Assembly (NCBI RefSeq): GCF_001949145.1
Contig: NW_019091532.1
Coordinates: forward strand, 58,690-106,663
Direction: 5' to 3'
DNA length: 47,974 nt
Origin: Acanthaster planci
Lineage: Eukaryota > Echinodermata > Asteroidea > Valvatida > Acanthasteridae
Shown here: positions 36,746 through 47,974 of the stretch, piece after piece
How positions within the stretch are numbered: the first letter of the stretch is position 1
Layout: each line of letters starts with the position of its first letter
The notes under the pieces: generated by a model
Seen by the model: only the letters and a program-made list of their open reading frames with translations
What the model was told of the DNA's origin: nothing
Databases searched by the model: none
Made by a program: the position numbers and the translations under genes

Positions 36746-38742
36746 CTTGTGTGGACCTGAGACAAAAGATGTCCACGAAAAGCAGGAAGTGAAGAGTTGC
36801 GGGTGTGCACGTCTGTATCTATTTCAAAATTACACACCGTCTGGGTAAATAAGGTGCTTGGGTCCAACTTCTCAAATGAAATAAAATAACCTCGTGGGTA
36901 AACACACTCCACACAATCAAAAATAAAACTCTCTGAACCATTCCAATGTTGTGTAAGAATATATGCATTCTCTAACCATCTTTTAATCTTCTCCATCACA
37001 CAAGACGAGTCCACCTTTGGTCCATTAAACCATGACAACCATTAGAATTTAACAAGTGCACTCACCAAAGCATATCTATAGCAAAATAAGTCTACCTAAT
37101 GGAGTGGCTACCTCTTGTTTCCCCCCCCCTAGTCATCTGCAAAAACTCCTCATATTCATGTTAAACTGAGAAACTGCATGGGATCGCAGTTTCAATTCTT
37201 AAAATGCCTCCAAAATCCGCACAGAGTAAACCATATGAAGGGCTGACGAAAAACACTTTTTTATAAACCGTATTACTCAAGTGTAGCTACATTATTAAGA
37301 AAACTACTGGCAAAGCTGTACTTTAATCGTAACCTAAGACCTTATGGAACACCTGATTAGACCTTACCGTGAATTTTGTTTAGTCTGATAGAACCATTTC
37401 ACCTATGCCCTACCCGATCTTCCCAATAAACCTTGTCTCATCCTCTCGAGTCTGGCATTAGCCGTGGCTCACGCAAAGTTACTTTCGGCAACCCTGCTAG
37501 CTTACCACACAACCCTTCTGTAACTGGCACGCAGTCTGCGTTATTAAAACAGAATTCTCTCACAGCCGGCTATGAAGAAATTCTGCACGTAGACAACAGA
37601 TCAAAATTGGGTAGCGCTTCCATAAATAACGGAACGCATGAAAACCCGACTAGGCCTACATGTCGAGTTTTACAGGTCACTGATAATAAGAGAACAGGTG
37701 AAAAACACTGATCGGGTGAACAGACAGATAATAAAGTGATTATGCCATGTTATCCACAACCACCTTAAAGAAATTCTTACAAGAACGTACATGTTCACAA
37801 ATTACAACAAAAGTTTGGCGAGACGACATTAAATCACGCTAGTGTACCAACGAAGCATGACGATTGGAGAGTAAATGATAAATATCAATTTACAGAAAGT
37901 TTTGTCATGTAATCCTAAAGATGAATATTTGACAATTGATAACAGCGTGCAACACACGATTTCTGAGTGTGATTCCATTCTCGTAAGGTCTAAATATAGT
38001 TGCATAATATGTCACGTTTACTGTTGCATTTTGCAGCATAACTTGTGAGTTGTGACTATATTATACGTATATATAGCAACGGAAATTTTCCTTTACATGT
38101 TCATGCCAAACCAAACGTCCAATACTTCCGTTCTGTCTTCTTTTTGAGTCTTTGTTCGAAACTCTACATCTGAATAAATGGCTTCATGCCAAAATTGTCC
38201 TAAAAACTAACCCACAGAAACACCCCCAAGACAACGTGAATGCAATTCAGTCAAAGAAATCCCTCTGAAATAGACTGTTCAGGGATCAAACAAAACAATC
38301 ACATGCACAAAGATTTGGAAAGATTTTATAAAATAATTTAGGCCTTCTTGACTTAAAAACTACATTGGTAAATATATAAATATATATTGCAAGCCTTTTC
38401 AAAGCTTCATGCTACCCAAGTTTTGAGTGGCACTGTTTTTACAAAGTGTTAAAAATCTTCAAAATCTGTGGATAAAAAAGCTATTATTTTAACTATGAGC
38501 TTGGAACCTTCATGTACAACAAAATGCCACTATGTTACATTTTTAACACAAAGCTACAAACAACAAATGAGCACTAATGTTACTATTTATCAAAGTCAAG
38601 CTTTTGACCTGATATAGAAAAAAATACCATGTCTGTTTGCATATATCATTTAGGACCTCAAGGCGATATTTCAATGTATCTGGAAAGAAAAGAGAACCCA
38701 TTCGATCAAAAGTACCAGCTTCACAATCAACATAGTTTTGAG
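36746..38742. other. Intergenic
   Basis: AT-rich, with no gene, RNA gene or clear repeat recognised. Confidence 0.5.
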
Positions 38743-39057
38743 CAACTTTGCCTGGCAAATGCTGATCAACTTTGCCTGGCAAACGCTGATCAACTAAGCC
38801 TGGCAAACGCTGATCAACTTTGCCTGGCAAACGCTGATCAACTAAGCCTGGCAAACGCCGATAAACTAAGCCTGGCAAACCCTGATCAACTTTGCCTGGC
38901 AAACGCTGATCAACTAAGCCTGGCAAACGCTGATCAACTTTGCCTGACGCTGATCAACCAAGCCTGGCAAACGCTGATCAACTAAGCCTGGCCAATGCTG
39001 ATCAACGAAGCCTGGCAAACACTGATCAACTAAGCCTGGCAAACACTGATCAACTTT
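38743..39057. repeat. 24-bp minisatellite, 13 units plus a partial
   Basis: The unit runs CAACTNNGCCTGGCAAACGC then TGAT. Thirteen units are followed by a 10-bp fragment. Two main variants occur, with TTT or AAG at bases 5-7. Unit 9 (38935-38954) lacks four bases. Because 24 is a multiple of three, several frames stay open across the array (8-residue periods such as ADQLCLAN on + and LPGLVDQR on -). I regard these as by-products. Confidence 0.95.
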
Positions 39058-42000
39058 ATGAAATTACTGTCTTCCTAACAACATTACTTTTATCTCATCA
39101 ACAGCCTCATTAAAACTCTCTCATACATTTACGGAGAGATAATACAAATCTAGACAATTTCGTGCCCCACATACAAGCACAATTAACATATATAAACAAT
39201 TCCACCAATAAATTTAAAGTTATATTGTAAGTGTTTGCACTAATCACTTGTCATAACTGTGCAAACAAGGCTGATGCAATGACAGTTACCTACATTAAAT
39301 TAGGACAACAAACATAGTTCATTGCAACGATTAAAGTCTGTCTTTTTTTAAAATATAAAAGAAGGAATTGTTTTCTCCTTTTATATAATTTCAGATGTGT
39401 CTCTGACTATGAATCAAATCCTTCAAATGTTAATAAATTATTTGATTGTATTTACAAAAACTGATAGAGATTCATCCTTAGCTGATCATCACTTTTCTTC
39501 AACAAAAACAATCAATTAAATGTAATTCTTACATGAAATGTTCTTCAAATCATAGAAAAAATAGTTAATTACACATTTGTGAACATCAATGACACATCAT
39601 AAACACTTGAATTATGAAATCATTTAGATTGCAATGATAAGATAATGGAGAAACTCACAAGTGAGTGGTATGTATGGACCAGCTGTGAGCAACGGTGAAA
39701 AACTCTGCTATCAAATGGAATGAAAATTTCATTGGTTTAAGGAAAAAAACAAAGCCATTCCAAACAATGATTGCCCAAACTGCACATCCCAAATATGTCA
39801 CTGGTAATGAGAAAAAATGTTAATTTCTGCAGGAGAATTCAGGAGAAATAAAACAAACACTCTTTGCCTTTTCTTGACAATAAACAGACTGGGAGCATGC
39901 CTAAAACTCAGATTACTTACTGTTTAAAAGACACCTAACAAATTATGCCTTAATTAAAATCCATCCCAGGTCTCTTTGGTTTTATCTGTCTCATCAAGAC
40001 TGATGACTACCACAATCCAATCATTCCAGGCCCCTTGATGCTTCACAGATATTAAGGTGGCCTGACTTACTTATCAGACTCACCCAAATCTAATTAGCTA
40101 TTACAAGACCAATAATGAACAGTCTATTCATGTGTGCATAGCTGATAACATGACTTGTCTTATTAAACAAACTGGCTACAAATTTTCTGCAAAGACTAAG
40201 AAGTGTGTGTGTGTGGGGGGTGATGTGTGCTTTGGTAGTGAGCATGAAAAGAAGAAAAGAACTGATGTTTATGATGTCAGGGGTAAATGTACAAGGAAGC
40301 ATGTATGTGAGGGAACTGTAAGGGATAGTAACAGGGGTGTCAGGAGTGGTCATTACAGGATCATTGAATTAGAGCCTCTCGCAAGGCTGACGTCATTGGT
40401 GGACACTAAAAAGATCAGATCCAATCTATTCAAATTGAGTTAGGCGGCCAGGTTCCGCTCCGAAATCATTAGACGGGGCCAAGCATCTAACATTGTGGGC
40501 TTGGGGAGGAGGGAGATGGAATACATTCTGGCAATCCACGTCCCCTGGCTGTGGACAACATGAAGAATTGAAAGGGTAGAGGGCCACTTAGCGTGCCGTT
40601 TCCTCGTCCAGCTCAAGCTGAGAATAACATACTATCAGACTTGAAATGAGTCTCGATCAAGTTCACCTCAGCAGGGTGCTGTTTAACTAGACATCCAGGC
40701 CTCTGTCCTAGCATAACCGTGCCAAGACGTTGATTTCTAAAGCTGTCTTTCTTCCAGGCATCTCTCCCCTGATGCATCAATTTGGACAAAAAGGTCAAGA
40801 TCTGCATGCAGAATGTTGAACACGAACTCTCCTTGAAACTCAAATAAATAAAGAAATAAAAAAATAAAGCACTGACACAGAAAATGTAATACCAATGGGT
40901 AAGAAAGCTGCAGTATCAAACCAAACGGAAATCAACAAAGTATCAAAAAGAAACTTGAAACAAAGGTGCTGAACTTTGAAACTTCTTCATCACTTTTGAT
41001 TCAAATTCTGAACCTAAGGAACTGATTGAAACCAAGAACACAAGACCACTTGTCAGCAGGATCCATCACTTCTCACTGATGCCATTACTCCTGTAGGGCT
41101 GATGGTCCTTGAGGTGCAGGTGTATTTGGGCAAGTTCCAGCGTCCCACTGGTGGAAGAGTCAATCACTGTCATGAACCACCTGTGCAAGGGGCGTAGAGC
41201 CTCCGCAGTAATGGCTTCTCATTCTGGTCACCAGATTAGCCTATAATGATAAAAAGGCCGCTTGGCTTACTCCGGTCTGAGCAACAACTTGTTTAGCTGA
41301 TGAACCGGTGGCCTTCTGATGAATGAGAACTCCGGAGGAAATTGGATTGTATCGGGCCGTGCCGTGCAGAGGAATAAAGCGACAGGGTGCTTCATCACGG
41401 CTACGTGCCGCCAACAAAAACGAACCACCGAGGATGAAAGCCGCTGAGCTGTCCTAACAAGGGAGGAAATCAAATTTGCCTCTGGACTGCCACTCTTTCA
41501 GGTAGACTCACAAGACCATCTGCAGTCGGTGCTGAGGTAGGATCTCCAAAGACCAAACATGAAACGGCGGTAGGGCAACTGCTACCTGCTCCATCTCAAA
41601 GTAATCATAGCCCTTGCACTCCAGCCCTGTTTATTTATTTATTCATTAAACCTAATCCCAGACTGCTTTGTGCTGATGGATTATGAACTAAAAACGGAAC
41701 AAATTCAGCAATTATTTAAATTCTTTGATCAATTGCAATACCTGGTGAGTGGAATGAGTAACTCCAAAGTGTGGACAATGAATGCAACCCAGCAAATCTT
41801 CAAAAACAAACATCAATGTCAGTGCTGAAGTCGTGGCAACATGTCACTCCATAGGGCAGGAGCAAGAAGTTGACAAATTTTCAGCCACTAGATAAGAGCA
41901 TTTCCCCTCCATCAAGAAGCATGTACAAAGCCATAGCATAACCCATAAAGACCATAAATGGTTACATGAAAAAAGTCACTAATTTTTTGGCACCCTTTAA

Positions 42001-43934
42001 AAAAGTCCCCCCACCTTCAAAATTTGGTTCTGGATCCGTCCCTGCCACTAGGCTACTCATGTCTGACCTTTCATATGAGAGGACAGGTCAGCTTCGTTGA
42101 AGGGAAGAGGTGTGTAAAGTGGTATGGCACCCTGCCTCCCATGGTCAACAACTGATTAACTTACAACTTAGCATGTTAGAAGCACTCAAAGCACCGTCTA
42201 GCATTTCATGAACGTAACAACAAACCGTCATCCCAGGTATCCAAATGGACATACTAAACTTGAAAGCAATCCTTATTTATGGTTACCTACACTCTCTGCA
42301 CTTTTTTTCTGGATTTGCTTTTAATCCTTAAATTTGTAAAGTGTTCTGCACTTTTAAGACCCAGTGTCTCCAATCTGCAAAGTGTTAATGTAATTCTCAA
42401 ATATACCTTTAGGATTGAACCAAATATTCTGAGTCACAGAACTCATAGCTTGCAGTTACATGAAGCTGTAATTTGCTTCCACCGGACAGTCAACAAACAC
42501 CATTTTCTTCAGCGCTGGTAAATTTGATTCTAGCCTTCATTAACATTAGGAGCACAGCTACTCTGACATCTGTCGCCACTCTATATGTCTGATGGAAAAT
42601 GATTTTTCTTGCATGGCCAATCTAAATGAAGCAGAGCGGTGATACATGACATGTGCTTAAACACAGTCCTATTCATGTACATCACAGGAATCATTTCCCT
42701 CAGTAAAACGGAAACCTGAATGCTTCGGGAAAAATCCTTTCTTCTGACCGTTCCTGACCTAATGCTTATCCCCCCTCCATTAACTCTCGATCGACTTTCA
42801 TAGCTGTCATAAAGTCAAGGGGAAAAAAAAAAAAATGAACTTGAAGCGACATGTAGGCAATCCTTGGGCCAAGAGTGTGAGTGCGTGGGAGAGGCCAATG
42901 AGCCTACAGACAAATCAGCAAGGGGCTTGATGATGTAGGTATCATGTGTCAGTGGGGGTCTCCGACAGGCCAGAACAGGCCCAACCATTGAGGGGCCCCT
43001 GGATATCTAGGGAGGCTAGTCATTCCCCAGTCACACCTCGCTGATGATTTCAATCCCGGTTTTTATGCTAACTTCACAAGTGACTTTGCACACGGTGAAG
43101 AGATGGGTTGGAAAAAAGACAGCATAATAACTTTTCTCATGTTTCCTGGGGATTGACTGTTTCTTTCCATTGAAGGTAAAAAAATTCTTTTCAGTTCAAT
43201 GCAATCTATTCAAATTATTTTCAATAAAACAAATGCATACATGGGATACCATTCATTGATACATTTATGGACAAATTTCTTATTAACTAAAAGAACATTT
43301 TACTCTGAAAACCAGCAAGGTTGACTTTTAACCTGGAACTGCTTAGTTTAGATTGAAGTCTCTGTTGTTCTGAATTATTATCCTGAACTATATGTCATCA
43401 CTGCTTATGCATACTGCTCAATGTTATCATTCAAAATAAAATAAAGAGAACCAAAAAACTAAACAAAACTCCATAGCTTTTGAAAATTCAGCTCTGGTTG
43501 GAGTGCCCCTGTGCACATGACTTTTTCCTCCAACCAATTTTACATGCAAGTGTAAAATTTCTAGCACTGAAATATCTTTTCACAACTAACAAGATCTTTT
43601 CCCCTATGAAATAGCATGCATAGGCCAGTGATGCCTTGTAAAATGTGAAATCCTTAATATTCCTATGGGTTGGGCAAGTCAGGTATCCCACCCACTGGTA
43701 AAAAAAAAAGGGCAGGCTGTTACCTGCCCTGTCAAATGCATTATGTATTGTATTCTTTCCCCAGACCTGAGCTGCGATGGAATCCAGTTTGGAGTGGTAA
43801 CTACAAACCGGTGTGCGTTTTTAATGACAACCGTGTCTGTGGTGTGCGGACTCCCCTCTTGGCTGACAGCCAAATGCTTTGCAACATGGAAACTCTAGTC
43901 TGCAGCTCTGGCACTGATGTCGGGTATTGAAGTA
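39058..43934. other. Intergenic, before the ITPR end
   Basis: No gene is recognised. There is a GT run at 40203-40213, AAAT-type tracts at 40845-40868 and 41630-41645, and a transposon-end-like stretch at about 41985-42050 that reads CAGGGACGGATCCAGAA on the - strand. A perfect 7-bp hairpin GGGCAGG-CCTGCCC lies near 43712. Confidence 0.45.
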
Positions 43935-43936
43935 TA

Positions 43937-44316
43937 TGCAAAACACAGCCTGCTGATCATCTGCAATTAATTCCAAGTTCAATGCACTTGTCGAAGAATA
44001 GCGCATCAAGTTAAACTTCGATGAAAAGTCTAGGGAATTTGATCTCATCATCGAGAATTCAAAGGAGCTTGGTGACTTGATTTCAGATGCAGCTCCAAAG
44101 CAGCACAAATTTAATTTCAAACTTATTAACTTCAGTGGGAAATTAACAAGCTTTACAGTTCAAATTGAAGCCACTGTCTCAATGCTTCTGAATTCTGCCT
44201 CTAGGTACACACAAGTGGTTGGAACACGAGTACAGACACCACTGTCCCCATACACAGGTGAAACTATTCAGATGCAATTTGAAGTCTTAGAATTCCAATT
44301 TCAATATGGCTCTTGA
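43937..44316 (+). pseudogene. Possible decayed coding stretch, family unknown
   Basis: A + frame reads RIKLNFDEKSREFDLIIENS and onward for 104 codons (44002-44313) to a stop at 44314-44316. The same frame continues upstream as NSKFNALVEE across a TAG at 43999-44001, and further across a TGA. The charged, helical composition of the first part looks more protein-like than neighbouring shadow frames, and two in-frame stops suggest decay. However, a 99-codon antisense frame (43821-44120) is also open, so chance cannot be excluded. I do not recognise a family. Confidence 0.25.
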
Positions 44317-45217
44317 TGACAAGAGGTGGTGATCTTTCCACAGCTGCATAATCTCCCTGTGGGAGTGATATGCTGGCCGAACAAATCCCACTTCCAACCT
44401 ACGCTCATCTCAAAGTCCGGTAGCAGTTGGCCGTTGCGACACCAAAATATTATCGCTTGACACATTCGCACTTCCAACCCTCCGTCTCCCATGGGGAGAG
44501 ATGGCGTAGTTACGCGGAAGACGTCAACCTGACAGCTTTCACACCACGGTCCGTTTAACACCTCCAACTCCCCACACCCCCCCCACACCCAAAAGAACGA
44601 TATTACTTGAATGCTGATTGGAAAAAGAAGGAGGTGTCAAGTACCTCAAGGTATCCCATGCATTCACAAGGACTCACCAGAGGAGGGCAGGGGGGGGTCT
44701 TCATGTGACTTTCGACACCTAGCCCTTGCCACATCTGAGACACGGACATAATTGGCGGTCTGCATCAGGTGACGACTACAAATGAATTCATGCTCCTTGT
44801 GGGTAATCAATATTGATGAAAGTAATTCAAGCAAAGAACACATTTTGTCTGATCCTGCAGAAGGGGAGGGAGGAAATGATCCACCTCTGGAGAAAGCACA
44901 GATTTAATCTCCTGAACCCGTCATTTCATCGCTGGTCACGCAGGTTTGTTTAAGTTGGTAAATATGAAATCAGCAAATGCGTATCGTGATTAACCTCAGG
45001 CGCAACCTGAAATTAATGACTTCTAACACCTTCTGGCACCTGCTGACTCAAAGGAGTCTTGGGAAAAAGCTAACCACATTAAGTGAATGTCTCGGTTCTG
45101 ATCACCAGTCCTGGCATGAAATAGACAGAATGTTTTCCTTTCGGTGCCGCTTCAATTAAACTAGGATGATACTTCTATCACTTCTATCAAGTCATGAGCA
45201 AACCACAGAAAATTTAC
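44317..45217. other. Intergenic
   Basis: No gene is recognised. C and G runs occur at 44575-44590 and 44690. Confidence 0.5.
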
Positions 45218-45223
45218 TTTATT
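45218..45223 (-). terminator. Candidate ITPR poly(A) signal AATAAA
   Basis: Read on the - strand this is AATAAA, about 480 bases after the ITPR stop codon, a plausible 3' UTR length. It is the nearest canonical hexamer I noticed. No transcript evidence is available. Confidence 0.35.
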
Positions 45224-45703
45224 TGCCAACAAAGCAAACACCGTCTTTGCAAAAATAATAACTGACTGTTTTTAAAAAAAATTTTGGGAGACGTGATGTA
45301 ACAAATTGAAATTTGGTGTTAAATAACTACAAAAATAGCATTACATGTTTTTCTTTAAAAGCTACAATTTACATTTGTTTTACTGAGACACAATTTCCAC
45401 AATTATATATTTTTCTGTATACGAGATTCTTTGATCTCAAAATTAAAACTACTTTTTGACTCCTGTACTAGAAAAATATCCTCAATTTCTGCAGACAGCT
45501 CTTCACATTTAGTAAAGAACACATTCGAAAAGAGTTCTTGGACGGTATGGCTTTACTGGAGAAAAATATCCGAAGCACCAGTGCGCTCATTGGGAGTCAA
45601 AAAATATGGCAATTACAAAGGTAAGAAATCTTAGCTTGAGAAGACAACGGTGACACTGTGGCTCAAGTTGCTCGGACAAACGGGGGTTGCTAGGCAACAG
45701 GAT
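45224..45703 (-). other. Candidate ITPR 3' UTR
   Basis: AT-rich sequence between the ITPR stop and the candidate poly(A) signal. No coding signal is seen. The end point depends on whether 45218-45223 is the signal used. Confidence 0.35.
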
Positions 45704-45781
45704 TCAGGGCCCACCCATCTGAGGGATGCTGGGAGAGCTGAGGAGATTGATGCGCTGTTTCTGCTTGCGCTGCTCCGTCAT
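45704..45781 (-). CDS. ITPR: IP3 receptor final coding exon with stop codon (partial gene)
   Basis: A 78-bp exon of 25 codons plus TGA. It follows a T-rich tract ending TTTTTGCAG and opens in phase 0 with MTEQRKQKQRINLL, matching the vertebrate receptor end MTEQRKQKQR that directly follows the coiled coil. The last residues, SSPSIPQMGGP, are lineage-specific and shorter than the vertebrate tail. It is too short to appear as an ORF of its own frame and was found from splice logic and homology. Phase agrees with the preceding exon, so DQ joins MTEQ without a split codon. The internal ATG is a methionine codon inside the gene and is not a start. Confidence 0.95.
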   Translation of the reverse strand: MTEQRKQKQRINLLSSPSIPQMGGP

Positions 45782-46538
45782 CTGCAAAAAGGCAAGAACG
45801 ATGCCAAGGAAAGTCAGCAAGTGGAAGATTTGTCGTTTTAATGACTAGCAAATTTGTAGGTACTGCAAAGATTCTCAAATTTTTTTCCAGGAGTTAGTAA
45901 ATAAGAACATCGGTGAGCAAGGGCATCATAAGCCCCCCTCCCAAGAAAAAGGACAAGAAATGAAAACAAGAAAATTGGAGGAAAAGGGACGTAAATCCTT
46001 AATTTGCTTGAAAATACTAATGATTTGACACCCCCCATTCCACTGTTAACCTCTTCACGCCGGGACGTGTTGAGACACGCCGTAATAATTGAGATCCTCA
46101 GCCCGCTTTTCAGCTATTAGTCTCGGCCCACGCTCGAGCGAACACGGTGAAAGAAGGCAGACCCTGGCTCTTGTATATATGGTAATTGATGTTTGTGTGT
46201 AGCCCAGAAATGAAAAGACCGAATTTGCATCATAATCACCAGCTTCACAATAGTCCCTACTTTGCAAAGAGGCAACGGGAATGTGGAAGCTTGAGTAGAG
46301 CCGCATGCCACCGAACAATCAGCCTTTTCACTGTGTAATTCAAAGTGTGCAGAGCACGCTGGGCCACAAACCGAGAATTTGCGGTTTGGCAGATGGCCTT
46401 AGTGGCCAAGTGAGGCTAAAATTCTTGGAATTGGCTTTCGGAAAGAAATTCCCGCTGAGAAGGGGTTCAAAGAAATCCTCAGATTCCTGCTGATGACAGC
46501 TTTCCCTCAAAGTAAACCACAACAAAAACACAACTAAC
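45782..46538 (-). other. ITPR last intron
   Basis: A 757-bp phase-0 intron with donor GTTAGT and acceptor TTTTTGCAG. Short open frames occur on both strands, none with recognisable homology. I see no repeat or alternative exon in it. Confidence 0.9.
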
Positions 46539-46700
46539 TTGGTCCTTCAGTTCTCGGAGCTGGCTGGACAGGACCTTGACCAGTGAGTTGGTGTTCTCCA
46601 GCTGGTTCTGTAAGATCCTCATCTCATTCTGCTCACTCTCCCCCTCGTCCGAGTCCAGCGACATAGCCCGCATCCTGGGGAACCAGTCCAAATTTTTCTC
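46539..46700 (-). CDS. ITPR: IP3 receptor C-terminal exon, linker and coiled coil (partial gene)
   Basis: Fifty-four codons, phase 0 at both ends. It is preceded by acceptor TTCAG and followed by donor GTTAGT. It starts [19 protein letters not shown], where vertebrate receptors have [16 protein letters not shown] helix rich in Glu, Gln and Leu follows ([10 protein letters not shown] to SQLRELKDQ), with hydrophobic residues in heptad-like positions. In the known family structure this is the C-terminal coiled coil at the core of the tetramer, linking the pore side to the ligand-binding cap. The acidic Ser-rich patch just before it ([11 protein letters not shown]) matches the position of the acidic serine stretch in vertebrate paralogues. 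It joins in frame to the exon at 47639-47799 across a 938-bp intron. Confidence 0.95.
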
Positions 46701-47638
46701 CTGAATGTACACAACCAACACAACAATATAAATCAGTCACTGCACCAACTCTTACACTCTGTACTAATTGAGTTCTATATACGGACAAGTTTTGGTACAA
46801 GTTCTTGTTCTAGTAGAAAGCTTTATCAATGCCTTGGGAAGTGAATGGATCAAGGCAGCCTCTAAAAGGTTTAATAAGTTCACAAAGCCTCCCTCATAAA
46901 TGTTTGCCAATACTGCAGAAGCCACAAGCATTAATGGACATCCCAAATGTAACTTGAAGACTCGGTCTACTTAAGATGCGTCCCAGATGCACATTTCCGG
47001 GAAGTGCACAATGTCCAATCAGTATTCAACTCGCGTAACAAGTCTTTCCCAGCAGTTCCACTGGGACATTAAAAAAACACCCAGTAGGAAGCAGAAGAGA
47101 AAAAAAAAGCAATAACAATAAAATAAAAAAACTCACTGCCATTGATTTGACAAATTTTGCTTTGCCTTAAGTAAGACCACACACTTCAAATCAAAAGCGC
47201 ACCGAGCGAATGTTTACTGGCTTCAAGCTACAGACAATTAGCACATCCTTTCATAACAGTCTTTTGCATCATTAAAATGAGGCTCCTGTTACAGTCGCTT
47301 GTGGCTTTTTCCATGAAAATTCACAGCAAATAAGATTGAAAAAAAAATAGATATGCAGGCCACAAGATCTGGAAAAAGTTTCGCTTCGATAGCACACAAA
47401 TTCATTGCAGTGGACTTAACTTCGACCTCAAAGCCCCCAAAAATTAGATTAATTTAGGAATCTTGTTTCACTGTCCTCTAAAACAAAAATGAGCATACTT
47501 CACAAAATTTACTGTCACAATGTATCAGACCTGCCAGCCCAGCAAACAAAACTTAGTTTTAACATGGCCTAATGCAAATAAAATGCTCTCTCTTGTACCC
47601 CGCCAAACGCCTCGAGTACCGACCAATTTGTGCGGTAC
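46701..47638 (-). other. ITPR penultimate intron
   Basis: A 938-bp phase-0 intron with donor GTACCG and acceptor CATTCAG. It contains A-rich stretches around 47095-47130 (poly-A and AATAAA-like runs on the + strand) and nothing else I recognise. Confidence 0.9.
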
Positions 47639-47799
47639 CTTGATCATGTTATAGACGTAGCTCTCGGGGCCGGTGAACTCGGTCGGGTCCTTCACTTTGA
47701 CTAGCACGATGAAGTACAGGTAGTGCCACATGTTGTGCTCTTCCTTGCAATGCTCCTCGAAAGAGACGGACTTGTTGTCGAAAGACGAGCGGTTCAGGC
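47639..47799 (-). CDS. ITPR: IP3 receptor C-terminal exon, zinc-finger-like histidines and linker (partial gene)
   Basis: This exon encodes part of the cytosolic C-terminal domain of an inositol 1,4,5-trisphosphate receptor, the tetrameric ER calcium-release channel. It starts in phase 1 after CTCTCCAG and ends in phase 0 at AAG followed by donor GTACCG. Its 53 complete codons begin [16 protein letters not shown] and run through [10 protein letters not shown], the segment FIVLVKVKD and TGPESYV to MIK. From knowledge of the family, FEEH and KEEH carry the two histidines of a C2H2-type zinc motif beside the gate; the partner CxxC would be on the preceding exon, outside the window. EEHNMWHYL is close to invariant in IP3 receptors. 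Ryanodine receptors share the C-terminal fold but not the following ESYV...NLDWFPRM sequence. Human ITPR1, 2 and 3 cannot be told apart from this short part; an invertebrate would normally have a single ITPR. Confidence 0.95.
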
Positions 47800-47974
47800 C
47801 TGGAGAGGCAAGAGACAGGAAGATGAAAGCAAAAGTGAACAGGAAGAGATTGGATTTGATTGAGAGGAACGAGAAGGATGGTATCAAACAATGAGGCAAT
47901 CCACACAAAAAGTCTTCCTTCAAAACAACGGCTAACAGGCGATGGGCTTTGTTTATAAACAATGTCAAAGAGGT
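47800..47974 (-). other. ITPR intron, 3' part only
   Basis: Sequence upstream of the first visible ITPR exon. It carries a CT-rich acceptor tract and continues beyond the window, so the channel, regulatory and IP3-binding exons all lie outside. Confidence 0.85.

Noticed and set aside
38543-38985. Repeat-protein genes over the minisatellite on both strands
   Set aside because: Open frames follow from a unit length divisible by three; no start context, splice sites or non-repeat domain.
38743-39057. CRISPR array
   Set aside because: There are no unique spacers between repeats; units are contiguous and the genome is animal.
43670-43930. Cysteine-containing + frame after a CCCCAG acceptor-like site, considered as a Kazal-type domain
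   Set aside because: Cysteine spacing does not fit Kazal or EGF patterns and the frame ends soon with no continuation.
47649-47906. 85-codon - frame over the ITPR exon
   Set aside because: Shadow of the ITPR exon in another frame; the ITPR frame has near-invariant family motifs.

Overview
This is a eukaryotic nuclear window from a non-vertebrate deuterostome animal, most likely an echinoderm or close relative. The genome style is sparse: short exons with canonical GT-AG borders sit in AT-rich non-coding DNA with many homopolymer runs, SINE-like and terminal-inverted-repeat relics, and frequent palindromic ACATGTACATGT and TAGGCCTA motifs. The species guess is inference from that style. There are no bacterial operons, CRISPR arrays or ribosome-binding sites.

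Only two genes are supported, and they point at each other. On the + strand, 15187-15651 is the terminal coding exon of a sarcospan (SSPN) homologue: TM3, a cysteine-bearing large extracellular loop, TM4 and a C-terminal tail. On the - strand, three exons (47639-47799, 46539-46700, 45704-45781) encode the extreme C-terminus of an inositol 1,4,5-trisphosphate receptor (ITPR): the His half of the C-terminal zinc-finger-like motif, the linker, the coiled coil and the stop codon. Their 3' ends face each other across about 30 kb.

Layout: 1-15186 is SSPN upstream/intronic sequence in which I recognise no other exon; it holds a CAT/GTC-rich tract, a 27-bp duplication and a tRNA-derived SINE relic. 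After 15651 comes a probable 3' UTR with several Pumilio-type UGUANAUA sites. From about 19.4 to 45.2 kb I see no recognisable gene. That stretch holds a pentanucleotide tract, a degenerate tandem repeat next to a long inverted repeat (31.8-32.2 kb), several MITE-like relics, a second SINE copy, a 13-copy 24-bp minisatellite (38.7-39.1 kb) and one possible decayed coding stretch near 44 kb. From 45.2 kb to the end is the ITPR 3' end.

The main result is the gene pair. From established knowledge, human SSPN and ITPR2 are immediate neighbours on chromosome 12p, also tail to tail. The same partners in the same orientation here suggest a microsyntenic block dating to the deuterostome ancestor or earlier. 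I found no convincing novel enzymatic or defence system.
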